Shown: piece after piece, positions 24,910 to 34,707 of the stretch
Position numbering within the stretch: position 1 is the first letter of the stretch
Layout: each line of letters begins with the position of its first letter
NCBI RefSeq assembly: GCF_007993755.1
Contig: NZ_CP042467.1
Location: 4,550,001 to 4,614,000, forward strand
Direction: 5' to 3'
Origin: Microvenator marinus
GTDB taxonomy: Bacteria > Myxococcota_A > Bradymonadia > Bradymonadales > Bradymonadaceae
DNA: 64,000 nucleotides
Notes under the pieces: generated by a model
The model's input: only the letters and a program-made list of their open reading frames with translations
Database searches by the model: none
Told to the model about the DNA's origin: nothing
Position numbers and translations under genes: made by a program

Positions 24910-25728
24910 ATGGAAAGCGACATTTTATTCGGCGTTGTGCCGGCACTCTCTACGCTCGGGTTCTTGATTGTTGCCTTGGTTATTTACTTGGCCGGTCCAG
25001 GTAAATCGAGGCCGCGGAAGAACTTTATTCTAGTTGAGTACATCTACTGGGTGTTCGGGCCTTTGGTCTCTGCCCTTGCGAAACTGGGTGTGACGCCAAA
25101 CATGGTGACCCTGACCTCCTTGGGGCTCGCGTCCCTCGCCGGCTTAGCGCTGGCGAACGGACTCTTCTTTGTGTCCACGTTCATTTTCGCGCTCACCGTG
25201 TTCTGCGACATCATCGACGGGAACCTCGCCCGCAAGACAGGACTGACCACGCGTGGCGGGGCTTTCCTCGATTCGTTCATGGACAGACTGGCGGAAGGCG
25301 TACTTTTCCTCGGAATCGCGTACTACGGCGGTGGAAACTGGGTGACAGTCGTAGCGGTCGCTGCCCTGATTCTCTCTTACGCTGTGAGCTACGCGAGGGC
25401 GCGTGGTGAATCCCTTGGCGTGAACGTGAAAGTAGGGTTTGCACAACGACCGGTGCGCATGTTTATCCTGACGTTTTCCATTCTTTTCTCAGGCCTCGCG
25501 GCTTGGGCCGGAAGAGACGTCCTAGCGCTGCAACTCCTCGGCGGAGGCTCTGGAATCATTGCGATTATCGCCGGTCAGACCGCATTCATTCGTGTTCGAC
25601 ACGTGATGAAACATCTCGATGCCGTCAAACAAGCATCTTCGGACGAAATGGCGCCCTTGCCATCCAAGTCTACGGATGAGGGACGAGTGATTCCAACGTC
25701 GCAGATAGCGGGCGAAATGCCGGCATGA
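24910..25728 (+). CDS. CDP-alcohol phosphatidyltransferase, probable phosphatidylinositol(-phosphate) synthase
   Basis: A 272-residue membrane enzyme with about six helices. The CDP-alcohol transferase signature D-G-x2-A-R-x8-G-x3-D-x3-D is complete as DGNLARKTGLTTRGGAFLD then SFMD. It would join CDP-diacylglycerol to an alcohol in the inner membrane. The family alone does not reveal the alcohol; inositol phosphate is inferred from the synthase directly upstream. CCAGGAGGCTCACC precedes the ATG. The C-terminal ~40 residues are polar and Ser/Pro-rich. Its stop overlaps the next ATG by four bases. Confidence 0.88.
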   Translation: MESDILFGVVPALSTLGFLIVALVIYLAGPGKSRPRKNFILVEYIYWVFGPLVSALAKLGVTPNMVTLTSLGLASLAGLALANGLFFVSTFIFALTVFCDIIDGNLARKTGLTTRGGAFLDSFMDRLAEGVLFLGIAYYGGGNWVTVVAVAALILSYAVSYARARGESLGVNVKVGFAQRPVRMFILTFSILFSGLAAWAGRDVLALQLLGGGSGIIAIIAGQTAFIRVRHVMKHLDAVKQASSDEMAPLPSKSTDEGRVIPTSQIAGEMPA

Positions 25729-26111
25729 GCCGCGTTTTCCGCGAGTTTGTTGCTGTCGCCGGCGCGAGTCTAATCGCCACGGCCGCCGACGGCGTGGTCT
25801 ATTCCATCCTCGTTTGGATGAGTACCCGTGCGGGCATCGCAGCAATCCTCGCCGCAGTCGTGGGCGGCATTCTCCACTTTTCGATGTGCAGATGGGGCAT
25901 TTTCAAGGACGAAGACTCACCCATTCTGCGCTCCGCACCCCTCTACCTTCTCATGAGCTCAAGCGCGGCATTGATGCAAGGAGGCCTGGTGGAGCTCGGC
26001 GTTCAGCACACCAATGCCTTGGCCGCATGGCTCGTAGGCAAGGTGCTGATCTACACATTCTGGACCTTTCCCATCTCAAAGTTCGTGGTGTTTAGGGGAC
26101 GACCCGCATGA
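25725..26111 (+). CDS. GtrA-like small membrane protein
   Basis: A 128-residue protein with four membrane helices and the GtrA-type beginning FREFVAVAGASLIATAADGVVY and end KVLIYTFWTFPISKFVVF. GtrA-family proteins are thought to move lipid-linked sugars across the membrane. Overlaps of four bases on both sides bind it tightly to the lipid operon. Here it might help flip or glycosylate the inositol lipid, which is inference. Confidence 0.78.
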   Translation: MSRVFREFVAVAGASLIATAADGVVYSILVWMSTRAGIAAILAAVVGGILHFSMCRWGIFKDEDSPILRSAPLYLLMSSSAALMQGGLVELGVQHTNALAAWLVGKVLIYTFWTFPISKFVVFRGRPA

Positions 26112-28465
26112 AACTCTACCAGAAGCTCGTAGAGAGCCTTCATTCGAATTTGGGCCCATGGGGGTTCGTGCTCACGATTCTCATCGTCTTGGCGTTCTGG
26201 GGGGCTTCTCAGCTAAGGCTGGATGGCGATCTTGGGCGACTCCTGCCTGACGATGCGCCGAGTGTCCAAGGTTTGAGATCTTTGGAGGCTGTTTATGCGG
26301 ACCAGATTGGGCGTCTGACCATTGTGGTTCACCCGAATGAAGGTGCTTCGGTCGAGCAACACGTAGAGACCGCGGCGAAGTCGCTCGAAGGGCTCGACGG
26401 AATTCAACGTGTCGTGACCCAGGAGCCCGCGTCTTTACTGAGTGATAAACGTCTACTCTATCTCGAACTCGAAGACTTGAAAGAGGTCGAAGGCCGTCTT
26501 GAAAAACGAATTCGCTGGGAGAAACAACGCGCAAATCCGTTCTTTGTCGAAGTGAAAAAGTCATCTCCGCCAAGCGTCGATATGTCCGATATTTCGGCCA
26601 AGTACTCTCAGAGTGCCGAGAAGTTTTGGGTGACTGAAGCAGGCGACATCTTGGTCTTTGTGCATCCCGACTTTCCGGCCGGAGACCTCGATGAAACGCG
26701 TACTCTGGTCAGCGGGGTTCAAGAACGTCTCGACAAATCCGGGCTGAAATACTCTCTGACAGGGCGCTACCAAAAGCGAATCGACCAACAAGACTTACTC
26801 ACGGCTGATATCGCAAAGGCCACACCGGCTGCGCTGGTGGTGATTCTTCTCTTCCTCGCGTTCTATTTCCGGTCTTGGGTTTCCACGCTTTTGGTGCTGG
26901 TGCCGTTGGTGGTGGGAACCGCAGCCGGTATGGCGATGGCGGGGGTCATCTTTGGAAGTTTGAACATTTTAACGGGGTTTTTGGCTGCAGTTCTGATGGG
27001 ACTTGGGGTGGATTACGGAATTCACCTTGTCTCGCGATACCTTGACGCGCGGCGGCAAATGGGGAGCGTGGAGGCCTGGCTTGACACATTCAGAACCTCT
27101 GGGCGCGCGAGTATCTATTCAGGACTGACCACGATTCTTGCGCTCGGAAGCCTTTCCACCTCAAGTTTCAGGGCGTTCTACGAGTTCGGAGTGGTCGCAA
27201 GTGTGGGTATCGCGTTCATCATTCTGAGCTACTCGGTTCTGATTCCCTTTGTGATCTTTGTGTTGAAGCGCGGTGAGCCAAAGGCGGCCCTGTCCACGCG
27301 AGTCGGTCTCTTGGTGGAGAAAGCGTGGGTACGTAAGAGTCCTCGGAAAAGCTGGTTGCGTGCGGCCCAAGTGGTCTACGTGCTCGGTATACTGCTCTTG
27401 GTCCTCGGTGCTCGCGAAGTCCGTTTCGACAGAAGTTTTGATAGCCTCTCCATCACCGATACGCCGTCTTGGAAGCTCGACGAGGTGGTCAACAAGACGC
27501 TCGGCACTTCGCAGACACCAGCGGTAGTACCGGTGGAGAATGCTGAACATCGCGCCGCTGTCCTGGCCGAGTTTGAGCGTCGGCGCGTCGGCGAGCTAGG
27601 GTATACGCTCGGCGAAGTGCTCTCTGTAGAAAATATTGTGCCGCCTGCTCAGACCGAGAAATTGGAGATCTTGCAGGGGCTCAAGGAGAAGATTGAAGAC
27701 GTGCCCGAGCGCGCCCGCTCTGAAGAAGCCGTGGAATTCCTGAAGGAGATTTCGGGCGTGCTCGATGCGGGAGAAGTCAGTCTAGAGACTCTGCCTGACG
27801 CGCTAAAAATGCCCTTTTTAAGAAAGGATAATCCGGCCGCGGGAGTCGTGCTTGCCATGCCAGATGTGGATTTGAACATTGCCGATGCCAGTCGTGATTT
27901 CTCGGGCGTGATCCGAGGGCTACCGGGCCCTGATGGCCAAAAGATCGACGCCATCAGCGATACCTTGCTCTTGACCGAAATTCTGGAATACGTGGAGCGC
28001 GACACGGAATGGATGGTTGAGATTACCTTGGTTGGCCTGATTCTGGTGGCCCTCATCGCGTTTCGTTTTACCTGGGATACCGTGCGTGTGGTGGTATTTT
28101 TGGCCCTCGCACTCGGCACGGGCATCGGTCTCATCGGGTTGAGCCACCTGGATTTCAACTTCATCAACGTGCTGATTTTGCCCATATGGTTGGGGCTTGG
28201 CGTAGATGCGACCTTCCACCTCATCGTGCACCTGCGAGACGAGCCTGAGAATACCGGTCTTCATGTGGGCACCATCGTGTCCATTGCCGCCGCGTTCACC
28301 ACCAGCATGATTGGGTTTGGCGCAATGATGATGTCGCATCATGTTGGCTTGAATTCTCTTGGCCAAGTCGCGGTGATGGGGTTCCTAGCCATGTTGATTA
28401 TCAACGTGGTGATAGGGCTCGACTTAGCGCTCCGTGAGCGATTCAGGCACGGAGACAAGGGATGA
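26108..28465 (+). CDS. MMPL/RND-family lipid exporter (HpnN-like)
   Basis: A 785-residue RND protein in two halves, each with a periplasmic loop and six helices. The helix-4 type motifs GLGVDYGIHL and GLGVDATFHL carry the Asp expected for proton coupling in each half. At under 800 residues it belongs with MMPL and hopanoid-exporter (HpnN) type proteins rather than multidrug pumps of ~1040 residues. The operon makes an inositol phospholipid export role plausible, carrying lipid towards the outer membrane. No hopanoid or squalene genes are nearby. Confidence 0.87.
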   Translation: MKLYQKLVESLHSNLGPWGFVLTILIVLAFWGASQLRLDGDLGRLLPDDAPSVQGLRSLEAVYADQIGRLTIVVHPNEGASVEQHVETAAKSLEGLDGIQRVVTQEPASLLSDKRLLYLELEDLKEVEGRLEKRIRWEKQRANPFFVEVKKSSPPSVDMSDISAKYSQSAEKFWVTEAGDILVFVHPDFPAGDLDETRTLVSGVQERLDKSGLKYSLTGRYQKRIDQQDLLTADIAKATPAALVVILLFLAFYFRSWVSTLLVLVPLVVGTAAGMAMAGVIFGSLNILTGFLAAVLMGLGVDYGIHLVSRYLDARRQMGSVEAWLDTFRTSGRASIYSGLTTILALGSLSTSSFRAFYEFGVVASVGIAFIILSYSVLIPFVIFVLKRGEPKAALSTRVGLLVEKAWVRKSPRKSWLRAAQVVYVLGILLLVLGAREVRFDRSFDSLSITDTPSWKLDEVVNKTLGTSQTPAVVPVENAEHRAAVLAEFERRRVGELGYTLGEVLSVENIVPPAQTEKLEILQGLKEKIEDVPERARSEEAVEFLKEISGVLDAGEVSLETLPDALKMPFLRKDNPAAGVVLAMPDVDLNIADASRDFSGVIRGLPGPDGQKIDAISDTLLLTEILEYVERDTEWMVEITLVGLILVALIAFRFTWDTVRVVVFLALALGTGIGLIGLSHLDFNFINVLILPIWLGLGVDATFHLIVHLRDEPENTGLHVGTIVSIAAAFTTSMIGFGAMMMSHHVGLNSLGQVAVMGFLAMLIINVVIGLDLALRERFRHGDKG

Positions 28466-28947
28466 ATGCTCAAATTAAAAGAGCGTGGGCCAAGGCGCCG
28501 GTCTCCATGTTTTTCGCGACCTGCGGAGGAATTGGCCATATCCCGGGAGGACCTGGCACCTACGCTGCGATCGTAGCGCTGCCTTCGATTTGGTGGCTTT
28601 CGCACACGATCAGCCCGTGGATGCATGTCCTGGTTGCGCTTGGGGCCAGCGTGTTGGGTGTGTACTGGTGCGAGATGGCGGGCCGTGCTTTGGAAGAGGA
28701 CGACAGCCGCAAGATTGTCTTTGATGAATGGGCCGGCGTTTGGTTGACGCTCGCCCCGTTTACAGCGTTGAACATTTTGGAACTCGTGGTCGGGCTAGTC
28801 GCGTTCAGAATTTTTGACATGAAAAAGCCGTGGCCTGTGAGTTGGGCAGATAAAAACGTTAAAGGTGGACTGGGCGTCATGCTCGACGACGTTCTCGCCG
28901 CGGTCCTGGCGGCGCTAGTTGTTTTTGTACTGCGGGGAACCCTCTGA
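28462..28947 (+). CDS. pgpA: PgpA-like phosphatidylglycerophosphatase, possible phosphatidylinositol-phosphate phosphatase
   Basis: A 161-residue membrane phosphatase. The signature TCGGIGHIPGGPGTYAA and the acidic KIVFDEWAGVWL segment are those of PgpA, and there are about four helices. PgpA normally makes phosphatidylglycerol from its phosphate. In the Bacteroides inositol-lipid cluster a PgpA-like protein is, to my knowledge, the phosphatidylinositol-phosphate phosphatase, and this operon has the same synthase and transferase. So PIP dephosphorylation is a reasonable alternative substrate. ATGA overlap with the exporter gene. Confidence 0.88.
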   Translation: MNAQIKRAWAKAPVSMFFATCGGIGHIPGGPGTYAAIVALPSIWWLSHTISPWMHVLVALGASVLGVYWCEMAGRALEEDDSRKIVFDEWAGVWLTLAPFTALNILELVVGLVAFRIFDMKKPWPVSWADKNVKGGLGVMLDDVLAAVLAALVVFVLRGTL

Positions 28948-28971
28948 GCCCTTTCACGCATCTTAACCACT

Positions 28972-30042
28972 ATGAAGACGCGCATCTTAGCTACAATTCT
29001 CCTGCTTCTTTTCACCACCGCCGCCCAGGCTCAGGTCAAGACCTTTGAGGATGGACGAAGCGCCAAAGGGGTCAGCTCCAAAACGCTGATTCCAAAGCTT
29101 GCGTCAGGGCAAGCCTACAGCGAGCGCTATACGTTCTCAGCGCTGCTCAGTGACGGGAGTGATTTCTACCTTGAGATGACCATCTCGAACTTTGGCTGGG
29201 GTGACCACAGTGCGGCCACCGCCACCCGGCTTGAGCTTGCGGGGCATTCGCCATACGCGGACAAGCAAACTATGGACAAAGACGAGTGGAGTTTTAACAA
29301 GTCAAAATTCCAGATGACCATGGGGCGCTCGAGTGTGGAAGTCGTCAAAGAAGGTCAGTATCGCGTACGTCATACGGGAGATGTGGAATACGACCTCATT
29401 TTCAAGAATATCCTGCCGTCGTGGAGGCCAGGTAGTGGAGAGATACGAGCTGACGGAGACTTCTTCAGGCTCGGTTTGATCGCGCCAAGAGCGTCGGTGA
29501 CCGGACGGGTCAAGATTGACGGCAAGTGGGTGGACGTGACGTCGCGTCAGGGCATGGCCGACTGGTCTGTGACAACCATCGCGCCTTTCGACCTGGCCAA
29601 GCAGTTTGGGCGGTTCAGGGCGACTCGCGGCGATACCTACGTAGCGTGGCGAAGCATCAAGTTGAGCGAGGATTTGGGCGGCGAAGAGGTCGTATGGGTG
29701 ATGGTCGGTAAGGGCAACAAAATCATCTTTGAAGATGCCTCCGCGACCATTGAAAAGCGCGCGCTCAAGAAGGACAAACGGTCTGGGTACAACGTGCCCT
29801 ACGAGGTCGTCATCCGTGGGTCTGACGGGGGTCAGGTGCTCGAGCTCACGCTGGAGAATCCTGGCCGCTACCAGGTCTCCGATCTTCTGGATTCGTACGG
29901 TTCGGTGACACGTTTTCTGGCACAACGCTTCACCAAACCCTTCCAGTTCAATGCCAATGTCAAATGGCGTCTAAATATCAAAGGGGACTCGCCGCTCGAG
30001 CTGAACGGACGAGGCCCCCTTGGTATGGATATTTTGAATTAA
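28972..30042 (+). CDS. secreted lipocalin-like protein (Svf1/CrtC-like fold), unknown function
   Basis: A 356-residue exported protein with signal peptide [21 protein letters not shown]. The body is beta-rich. The early [26 protein letters not shown] block and the later [23 protein letters not shown] block resemble the two tandem lipocalin-like halves of Svf1, CrtC-type hydratase and AttH-like proteins; this assignment is tentative. It starts 24 bases after the PgpA-like gene, so it probably belongs to the lipid operon and could bind or carry the lipid in the periplasm. Its stop overlaps the convergent EGF-protein stop. Confidence 0.6.
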   Translation: MKTRILATILLLLFTTAAQAQVKTFEDGRSAKGVSSKTLIPKLASGQAYSERYTFSALLSDGSDFYLEMTISNFGWGDHSAATATRLELAGHSPYADKQTMDKDEWSFNKSKFQMTMGRSSVEVVKEGQYRVRHTGDVEYDLIFKNILPSWRPGSGEIRADGDFFRLGLIAPRASVTGRVKIDGKWVDVTSRQGMADWSVTTIAPFDLAKQFGRFRATRGDTYVAWRSIKLSEDLGGEEVVWVMVGKGNKIIFEDASATIEKRALKKDKRSGYNVPYEVVIRGSDGGQVLELTLENPGRYQVSDLLDSYGSVTRFLAQRFTKPFQFNANVKWRLNIKGDSPLELNGRGPLGMDILN

Positions 30043-32468
30043 GCGCGTCGACGACGCCAGAACAAGCCGAGAAGCAATAAGGGGAAGAGTCCGAGCGCGC
30101 CCGAGTTGTCGGCTGCGGAACACGCTCCTCCGGCCAAGAACTCCGCGGTTAGAGTCTCAGTGCTGACCTCAACATCTATTCGCGTACTGTTCCCGGCGGC
30201 GTCCGACGCGATGACCGAGATTTCCTCAGTACCACCGTCCACGTCCACCTCGACTTCCCAGTCGCCATTTTCGTCCGCCGTGGTGGTCCCGATTTCCACG
30301 CCATCGGCCAAGACCACAATGGTCGCGCCCGGCTCAGACGTACCGGTCACTACGACACTGCCTGGGGTCAGTACGTCGCCAGGAACGGGCGATACGACTT
30401 CCAATACAGGGGGTGTTGTGTCCACCGTGCCGTCGTCCACTTCACACATTTCGCCGTCGCCAACGAAGCCTTCGGCGCACTCGCACGTGAAGCTTCCGTC
30501 TGTGTTGGTGCAGGTCGCGTTTTCATGGCAGTTGTTCACGCCAGTCTCGCACTCATCGACGTCGGCACATTGCGTGCCATCACCATTGACATCCTCGTAG
30601 CCATCTGGGCATGCGCCACACTCAAAACCGCCTTCGGTGTTGGTGCATTCAGCCGTGTCATCACAGGTATCGAGCATGAGTTCACACTCGTCGATATCTT
30701 GACATAGTGACCCGTCACCATTGACGTCCTCAAAGCCAGGAGGGCAGTTCCCACCGCCGCACGCGAACCCGCCCGGAATGTTGGAGCAGCCAGCAATCTC
30801 GTCGCAATCGTTGAGCGTTTCGTCCGCGCATTCATCGATGTCCAAGCAGATAGAGCCGTCTCCGTTTTGGTCTTCGAACCCGGGCGGGCAGGTGCCGCAC
30901 GTGAATGTACCCGGCAAGTTTGTACAGACCACGAACTCGTCGCATGGTGTGGCTGCGCACTCGTCAATGTCCCGACAGAACGTACCGTCGCCGAAGACGT
31001 CTTCGTAGCCGGCTGGACATGCGCCACAGGTGAAACTTCCGTCCGTATCCGTGCAACTTGCGAGCTCCGAGCAATCATCTAAATCACGGTCGCATTCGTC
31101 GATGTTTTCGCAAATCGAGAGTCCGACATTGAACTCGTATCCAGGCTGGCAAAGGCTGCATGTGAAGCCGCCTGGTGTATTGGTGCAGAACTCGGCGACA
31201 AGGCAATCATCCGTATCAAGCGTGCACTCGTCGATGTCACGACAGAACGAGCCATCGCCAAAGATGTCCTCAAACCCACTCGGACACGCGCCACACTCAA
31301 AGCCGCCTTCGGTGTCCACGCAGTCGACCCGAGGGTCGCAGTTATCCGTGCCAAGGTCACATTCGTTGATATTGGTGCATGTTTGACCGTCGCCCTCGTA
31401 GCCGCTCTCGCAAGTACACGAGAACCCCTGAGGCAGGTTGATACACGTGGCGTTCTCATCGCACGTATTGGTTGTTGGGTCCGCGCACTCGTCCTCGTCC
31501 ACCAAGAAGGTCACACTATCGTTGGTGATCTCTCCGTTGGAGTCAGCCTGCGCCACGATCGTGTGCGTGCCGTCGCCGAGGGATTGATTGAGGCTCACGC
31601 TCCAGTTTCCGTTCGCGTCGGCCACCGTGATCTGCGCTGTACCACCGTCTACCGTCACGCTGATCGTGGCGCCCGGCTTGGCCGTGCCCGAGATCGTGTC
31701 CACGGACTGAGGAACTACTGATGCGTCAGCCGGGGTTGTGATCTGAACTGAGATGAGAATGGCTGGGCCAGAGATTAGGTCTTCAATCGAAGAACCATCG
31801 CCTCCGAAGTCGCCGTCGAATCGGCTATCTGCGTTTCCTGCCCCAACGATGACTCGTAAGTTGTTGGGGTCTACGCCTGCGTTTGTGAGGTCTTCGAGAG
31901 GCACGGCGTAGTCGATGAAGTAGTCATCATCATTCGAAAAGCACGGCGGCTGTGGCGCCGAAGCTTGTTCACAAGCCATAACTACGCGGCCAAAATCCCA
32001 GAATCGGTCGGACCAAAGGTCGGCTTCCAAAACGTCCGAAGGTGAGTTCGCATCTTGTTGTGTGGAATTCGACTTGATCGCGACTTCATCTGGATTCGCG
32101 ACACCCGAGACCATGGTCGCAAGCTCGATGGTCGAGTAGTCACCGTCGGTATCGAAGACCATGCCCCACGAATAAGGTTGGAGGTTGTTGGGTTGTTGAA
32201 TCGGCGAAGAGTTAACCCGAATCCTGGTGTAGAAATAGTCCGCGTCCGCCCACGTGTAGGCAGTGGGTCGCGCGGCATCGCCAACGATATCCCTTGAGCC
32301 AGGCGCGTCGCCCGGAGGGTCGTTAATCGGAACCTCCTGCATGGTGGTAGCATCGAATTTCGTGACCGCTTCCCAATCTGCATCTTGCGGGAAGGCCTGC
32401 GAAAATGCCAAATTCGGAATGAGTGAGCCAACCAAGGCCAAAGCCCAAAGTGTAGTACAACGTTTCAT
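30039..32468 (-). CDS. EGF-repeat surface protein with MYXO-CTERM-like tail
   Basis: An 809-residue exported protein. The signal peptide [24 protein letters not shown] is followed by a ~230-residue N-terminal domain, a bacterial Ig-like domain ([22 protein letters not shown]), eight calcium-binding EGF-like repeats introduced by (D/N)-(I/V)-(D/N)-E-C, and a second Ig-like domain. It ends [21 protein letters not shown] with four Arg, the tripartite Cys/helix/Arg sorting tail of Myxococcota. Probably held on the cell surface with Ca2+-stiffened repeats for adhesion. GGAGAG lies just before two adjacent ATGs (32471, 32468). Single gene, convergent with the lipocalin-like gene. Confidence 0.88.
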   Translation of the reverse strand: MKRCTTLWALALVGSLIPNLAFSQAFPQDADWEAVTKFDATTMQEVPINDPPGDAPGSRDIVGDAARPTAYTWADADYFYTRIRVNSSPIQQPNNLQPYSWGMVFDTDGDYSTIELATMVSGVANPDEVAIKSNSTQQDANSPSDVLEADLWSDRFWDFGRVVMACEQASAPQPPCFSNDDDYFIDYAVPLEDLTNAGVDPNNLRVIVGAGNADSRFDGDFGGDGSSIEDLISGPAILISVQITTPADASVVPQSVDTISGTAKPGATISVTVDGGTAQITVADANGNWSVSLNQSLGDGTHTIVAQADSNGEITNDSVTFLVDEDECADPTTNTCDENATCINLPQGFSCTCESGYEGDGQTCTNINECDLGTDNCDPRVDCVDTEGGFECGACPSGFEDIFGDGSFCRDIDECTLDTDDCLVAEFCTNTPGGFTCSLCQPGYEFNVGLSICENIDECDRDLDDCSELASCTDTDGSFTCGACPAGYEDVFGDGTFCRDIDECAATPCDEFVVCTNLPGTFTCGTCPPGFEDQNGDGSICLDIDECADETLNDCDEIAGCSNIPGGFACGGGNCPPGFEDVNGDGSLCQDIDECELMLDTCDDTAECTNTEGGFECGACPDGYEDVNGDGTQCADVDECETGVNNCHENATCTNTDGSFTCECAEGFVGDGEMCEVDDGTVDTTPPVLEVVSPVPGDVLTPGSVVVTGTSEPGATIVVLADGVEIGTTTADENGDWEVEVDVDGGTEEISVIASDAAGNSTRIDVEVSTETLTAEFLAGGACSAADNSGALGLFPLLLLGLFWRRRRA

Positions 32469-32586
32469 CATCTCTCCAAGGTGAGTTCGATTTCTATCTA
32501 GCACAGGCAAATGTCTAAAGTGAAATTATGTTAGGTCTGCATCAATTCTATTTCAAACCCTATCAGCGTAAAAAAACGACTTATTC

Positions 32587-33636
32587 ATGAGCGCTCTTGA
32601 ACTGCAGTCAATATCGGCTGGCGATATCCTTGTAACCCTTGTGCACGTCGAGGGCTCGGCGTACCGCCAACCGGGAGCACAACTGGTGGTGCGCGGTGGC
32701 GCCCCGCTGATTGGCTCAGTGTCAGGAGGTTGTTTGGAGCGCGATATCGCGCGACAAGCAAGGAAGTTCTTGGAGAGTGGCGAGCGCCTGGTTCAGTACG
32801 ACACGAGAGCGGAGAGCTTTCTGGGCTCTGGCGAATGGGGGTCGGGGTGTGATGGGGTTGTGACCGTCTTTCTGCAACCGTTCGAAGAGCTCGGGGAAGC
32901 CTTTGTACAGGCCGCTGAGCCGCAAGAACCCCAGGTCTTTGCACTCGGTTTCTCAGGCCATTGGGCGGGCCGCTGCGGTCTATACAATCAGAGTTCAGTG
33001 GTGGCCGGGGAGTTTTCCTCGGATGAACGGATGCAAGAGCACTTGCGCTGGGCCTTTGAAAACGAGCGTTCTCTCCACGTTCAAGACGGCGAATCGCGAG
33101 CTCTCTTCGCCTACTTTCAACCGCTGATGAAGCTTTGGATCTTCGGGGCTGGTCCCGATGCCCAAGTGCTGGCTAGCATCTCAAATGCCGCTGGTTGGCG
33201 ATGTACCGTAGCGAGCCCAGACCCCTTAAAGCTCGCCAGATTTGAGGGTGAGGCGACGTTCGTACTCAAGCCACATGCCGTTCCAACACTCGGCCGTTCC
33301 GAGGCCGCGATCGTCATGACGCACGACCTTGAACTCGACACCTGGCTTGTGCCAGCGTTGCTAAAGACCGACGCGTGGTTCGTAGGATTGATGGGGCCTA
33401 AACGTCGTGCCGCAAAGTTGGTGGCGAGGTGGAAGGAGGCCGGCCAGATACCCGATGGCCTTGAGCGCCTGCATACGCCGGTGGGGCTTGACCTTGGAGG
33501 AGATACACCTGCAGATGTCGCGGTTTCGATCGTGTCTGAAATTGTAGCGCTGCGAAACGGTCGCAGCGGCGGCCGACTACGGCACCGAGAGTCGCCGATT
33601 CACTCTCCGATCGAGATACGAGATTGGAATGCCTAA
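32587..33636 (+). CDS. xdhC: XdhC/CoxI-family molybdenum-hydroxylase maturation protein
   Basis: A 349-residue protein. The N-terminal XdhC/CoxI motif reads TLVHVEGSAYRQPGAQLVV then GSVSGGCLERDIARQA, including the conserved Cys; the C-terminal XdhC Rossmann domain begins LWIFGAGPDAQVLA. XdhC binds molybdenum cofactor and helps sulfurate it for insertion into xanthine dehydrogenase-type enzymes. It is the first gene of an operon that includes such an enzyme. The start ATG has no obvious Shine-Dalgarno. Its 3' end overlaps the next gene by 8 bases. Confidence 0.93.
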   Translation: MSALELQSISAGDILVTLVHVEGSAYRQPGAQLVVRGGAPLIGSVSGGCLERDIARQARKFLESGERLVQYDTRAESFLGSGEWGSGCDGVVTVFLQPFEELGEAFVQAAEPQEPQVFALGFSGHWAGRCGLYNQSSVVAGEFSSDERMQEHLRWAFENERSLHVQDGESRALFAYFQPLMKLWIFGAGPDAQVLASISNAAGWRCTVASPDPLKLARFEGEATFVLKPHAVPTLGRSEAAIVMTHDLELDTWLVPALLKTDAWFVGLMGPKRRAAKLVARWKEAGQIPDGLERLHTPVGLDLGGDTPADVAVSIVSEIVALRNGRSGGRLRHRESPIHSPIEIRDWNA

Positions 33637-34216
33637 GCCCGTCTTTCTGATTTTGGCCGCGGGTGGGTCGACTCGGCTTGGCCGCCCGAAACAACTTCTG
33701 AGGCTGAAAGGTGAGACCTTGGTCGCGCGCGCTGTCCGCGTAGTGGAGGAGGCGGGTGCGATTCCCGTGGTGGTACTTGGGGCTCGTGAAGAAGACGTCC
33801 GCCGTCAAATTGGCTCAGCGCTTTGGGTAGTCAACCCTGATTGGCAGGCGGGTATGGCCACTTCCATTCTGGCCGGTCTGGACTTTCTGGATGTGAAGTT
33901 CCCAGGAGCGCCGGTCGGCATCGCGCTTACGGATCAACCTGCAATTGGTGCCACACATTTGAGTGCTCTGGTTGAGGCCATCTCCGAGGTAGACATCGCA
34001 TGTACGCATTATCCAACGGGTCCAGGAGTTCCTGCCATCTTCGCCCCAAACGCGCTCTCGTTGCTCCGAGAGGTAGAAGGGGACCGTGGCGCGCGTGAAA
34101 TTCTGCGCCAGGAGCTGCATCTAAACCGATACACGATGAAGGTTTTCGAGAATTGGGATACGCTAGACATCGATGAGCAAGATGAATGGGATAAATTTCT
34201 GGGGTCAAATGAATAA
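33629..34216 (+). CDS. MocA-like molybdenum cofactor nucleotidyltransferase
   Basis: A 195-residue MobA-like NTP-transferase. The LAAGGSTRLGRPKQLL signature binds the nucleotide, and TDQPAIG carries the metal-binding Asp. MocA adds CMP to molybdopterin for xanthine dehydrogenase-family enzymes; MobA adds GMP. The presence of an aldehyde-oxidase-type enzyme in the operon favours CMP. Overlaps the genes on both sides by 8 bases. Confidence 0.88.
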   Translation: MPKPVFLILAAGGSTRLGRPKQLLRLKGETLVARAVRVVEEAGAIPVVVLGAREEDVRRQIGSALWVVNPDWQAGMATSILAGLDFLDVKFPGAPVGIALTDQPAIGATHLSALVEAISEVDIACTHYPTGPGVPAIFAPNALSLLREVEGDRGAREILRQELHLNRYTMKVFENWDTLDIDEQDEWDKFLGSNE

Positions 34217-34697
34217 GGTAATCTTGATTTTGGCCCTTGTCTTACCCGCAAGTGCGTTGGCCGAGGAAGGTAAACCATTCTCGTTTGGACCACGCACGAC
34301 TTGGGTTTGGAACGTTGGTCCGAGCCTGGGCTTGACGAATGGCGGCACAGGGCATGCCGCGTTTCTAGCCGGCGCGGAGACCTCGTTGGTAAGGCTAAGA
34401 GACGGTCTCTGGTGGGGCCTCTTTGCCGATGGCCAATGGGATTTCGGCCGAGATTTAGTGGCCTCCAATATCGGACCTGAGTTCGGTTACGGACCTTTGG
34501 GGCTAGACGGCGGGGTTGCCCTCGAGTTCTCGGATGACGTCTCGCTGGGTCTCCAAGCGCGAGGAGTGCTCACGCTCGGAATTCTGAGTTTTACCCTGCG
34601 TTATAAACATATGCCTGATTTCCAAGATCCCGGCAGCTTGGAAGGCGGGCTCCTCCTGAAGTTCCCTATTTGGGCTTCGGATGACGAGTTCAAATAG
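34209..34697 (+). CDS. small exported (outer-membrane beta-barrel-like) protein
   Basis: A 162-residue protein. I start at ATG 34209, giving signal peptide [19 protein letters not shown]; the longer frame lacks a signal. The mature part is a run of alternating hydrophobic and polar strands rich in Gly, Trp and Phe ([32 protein letters not shown]), the pattern of a small outer-membrane barrel. It overlaps the MocA-like gene by 8 bases and precedes the Fe-S subunit by 10. Why a barrel protein lies in a molybdoenzyme operon is not clear; a substrate channel is one idea. Confidence 0.7.
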   Translation: MNKVILILALVLPASALAEEGKPFSFGPRTTWVWNVGPSLGLTNGGTGHAAFLAGAETSLVRLRDGLWWGLFADGQWDFGRDLVASNIGPEFGYGPLGLDGGVALEFSDDVSLGLQARGVLTLGILSFTLRYKHMPDFQDPGSLEGGLLLKFPIWASDDEFK

Positions 34698-34707
34698 ACG
34701 GAGCATT

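Noticed and set aside
30480-31480. Regular repeats at about 120-base spacing, considered as CRISPR
   Set aside because: The repeats are diverged codons for EGF modules, in frame, with no short identical direct repeats and no cas genes.
30106-31721. Several frames antisense to the EGF protein
   Set aside because: They mirror the repetitive Cys/Asp codons of the EGF repeats and are low-complexity; the minus-strand protein has clear domains and a signal.
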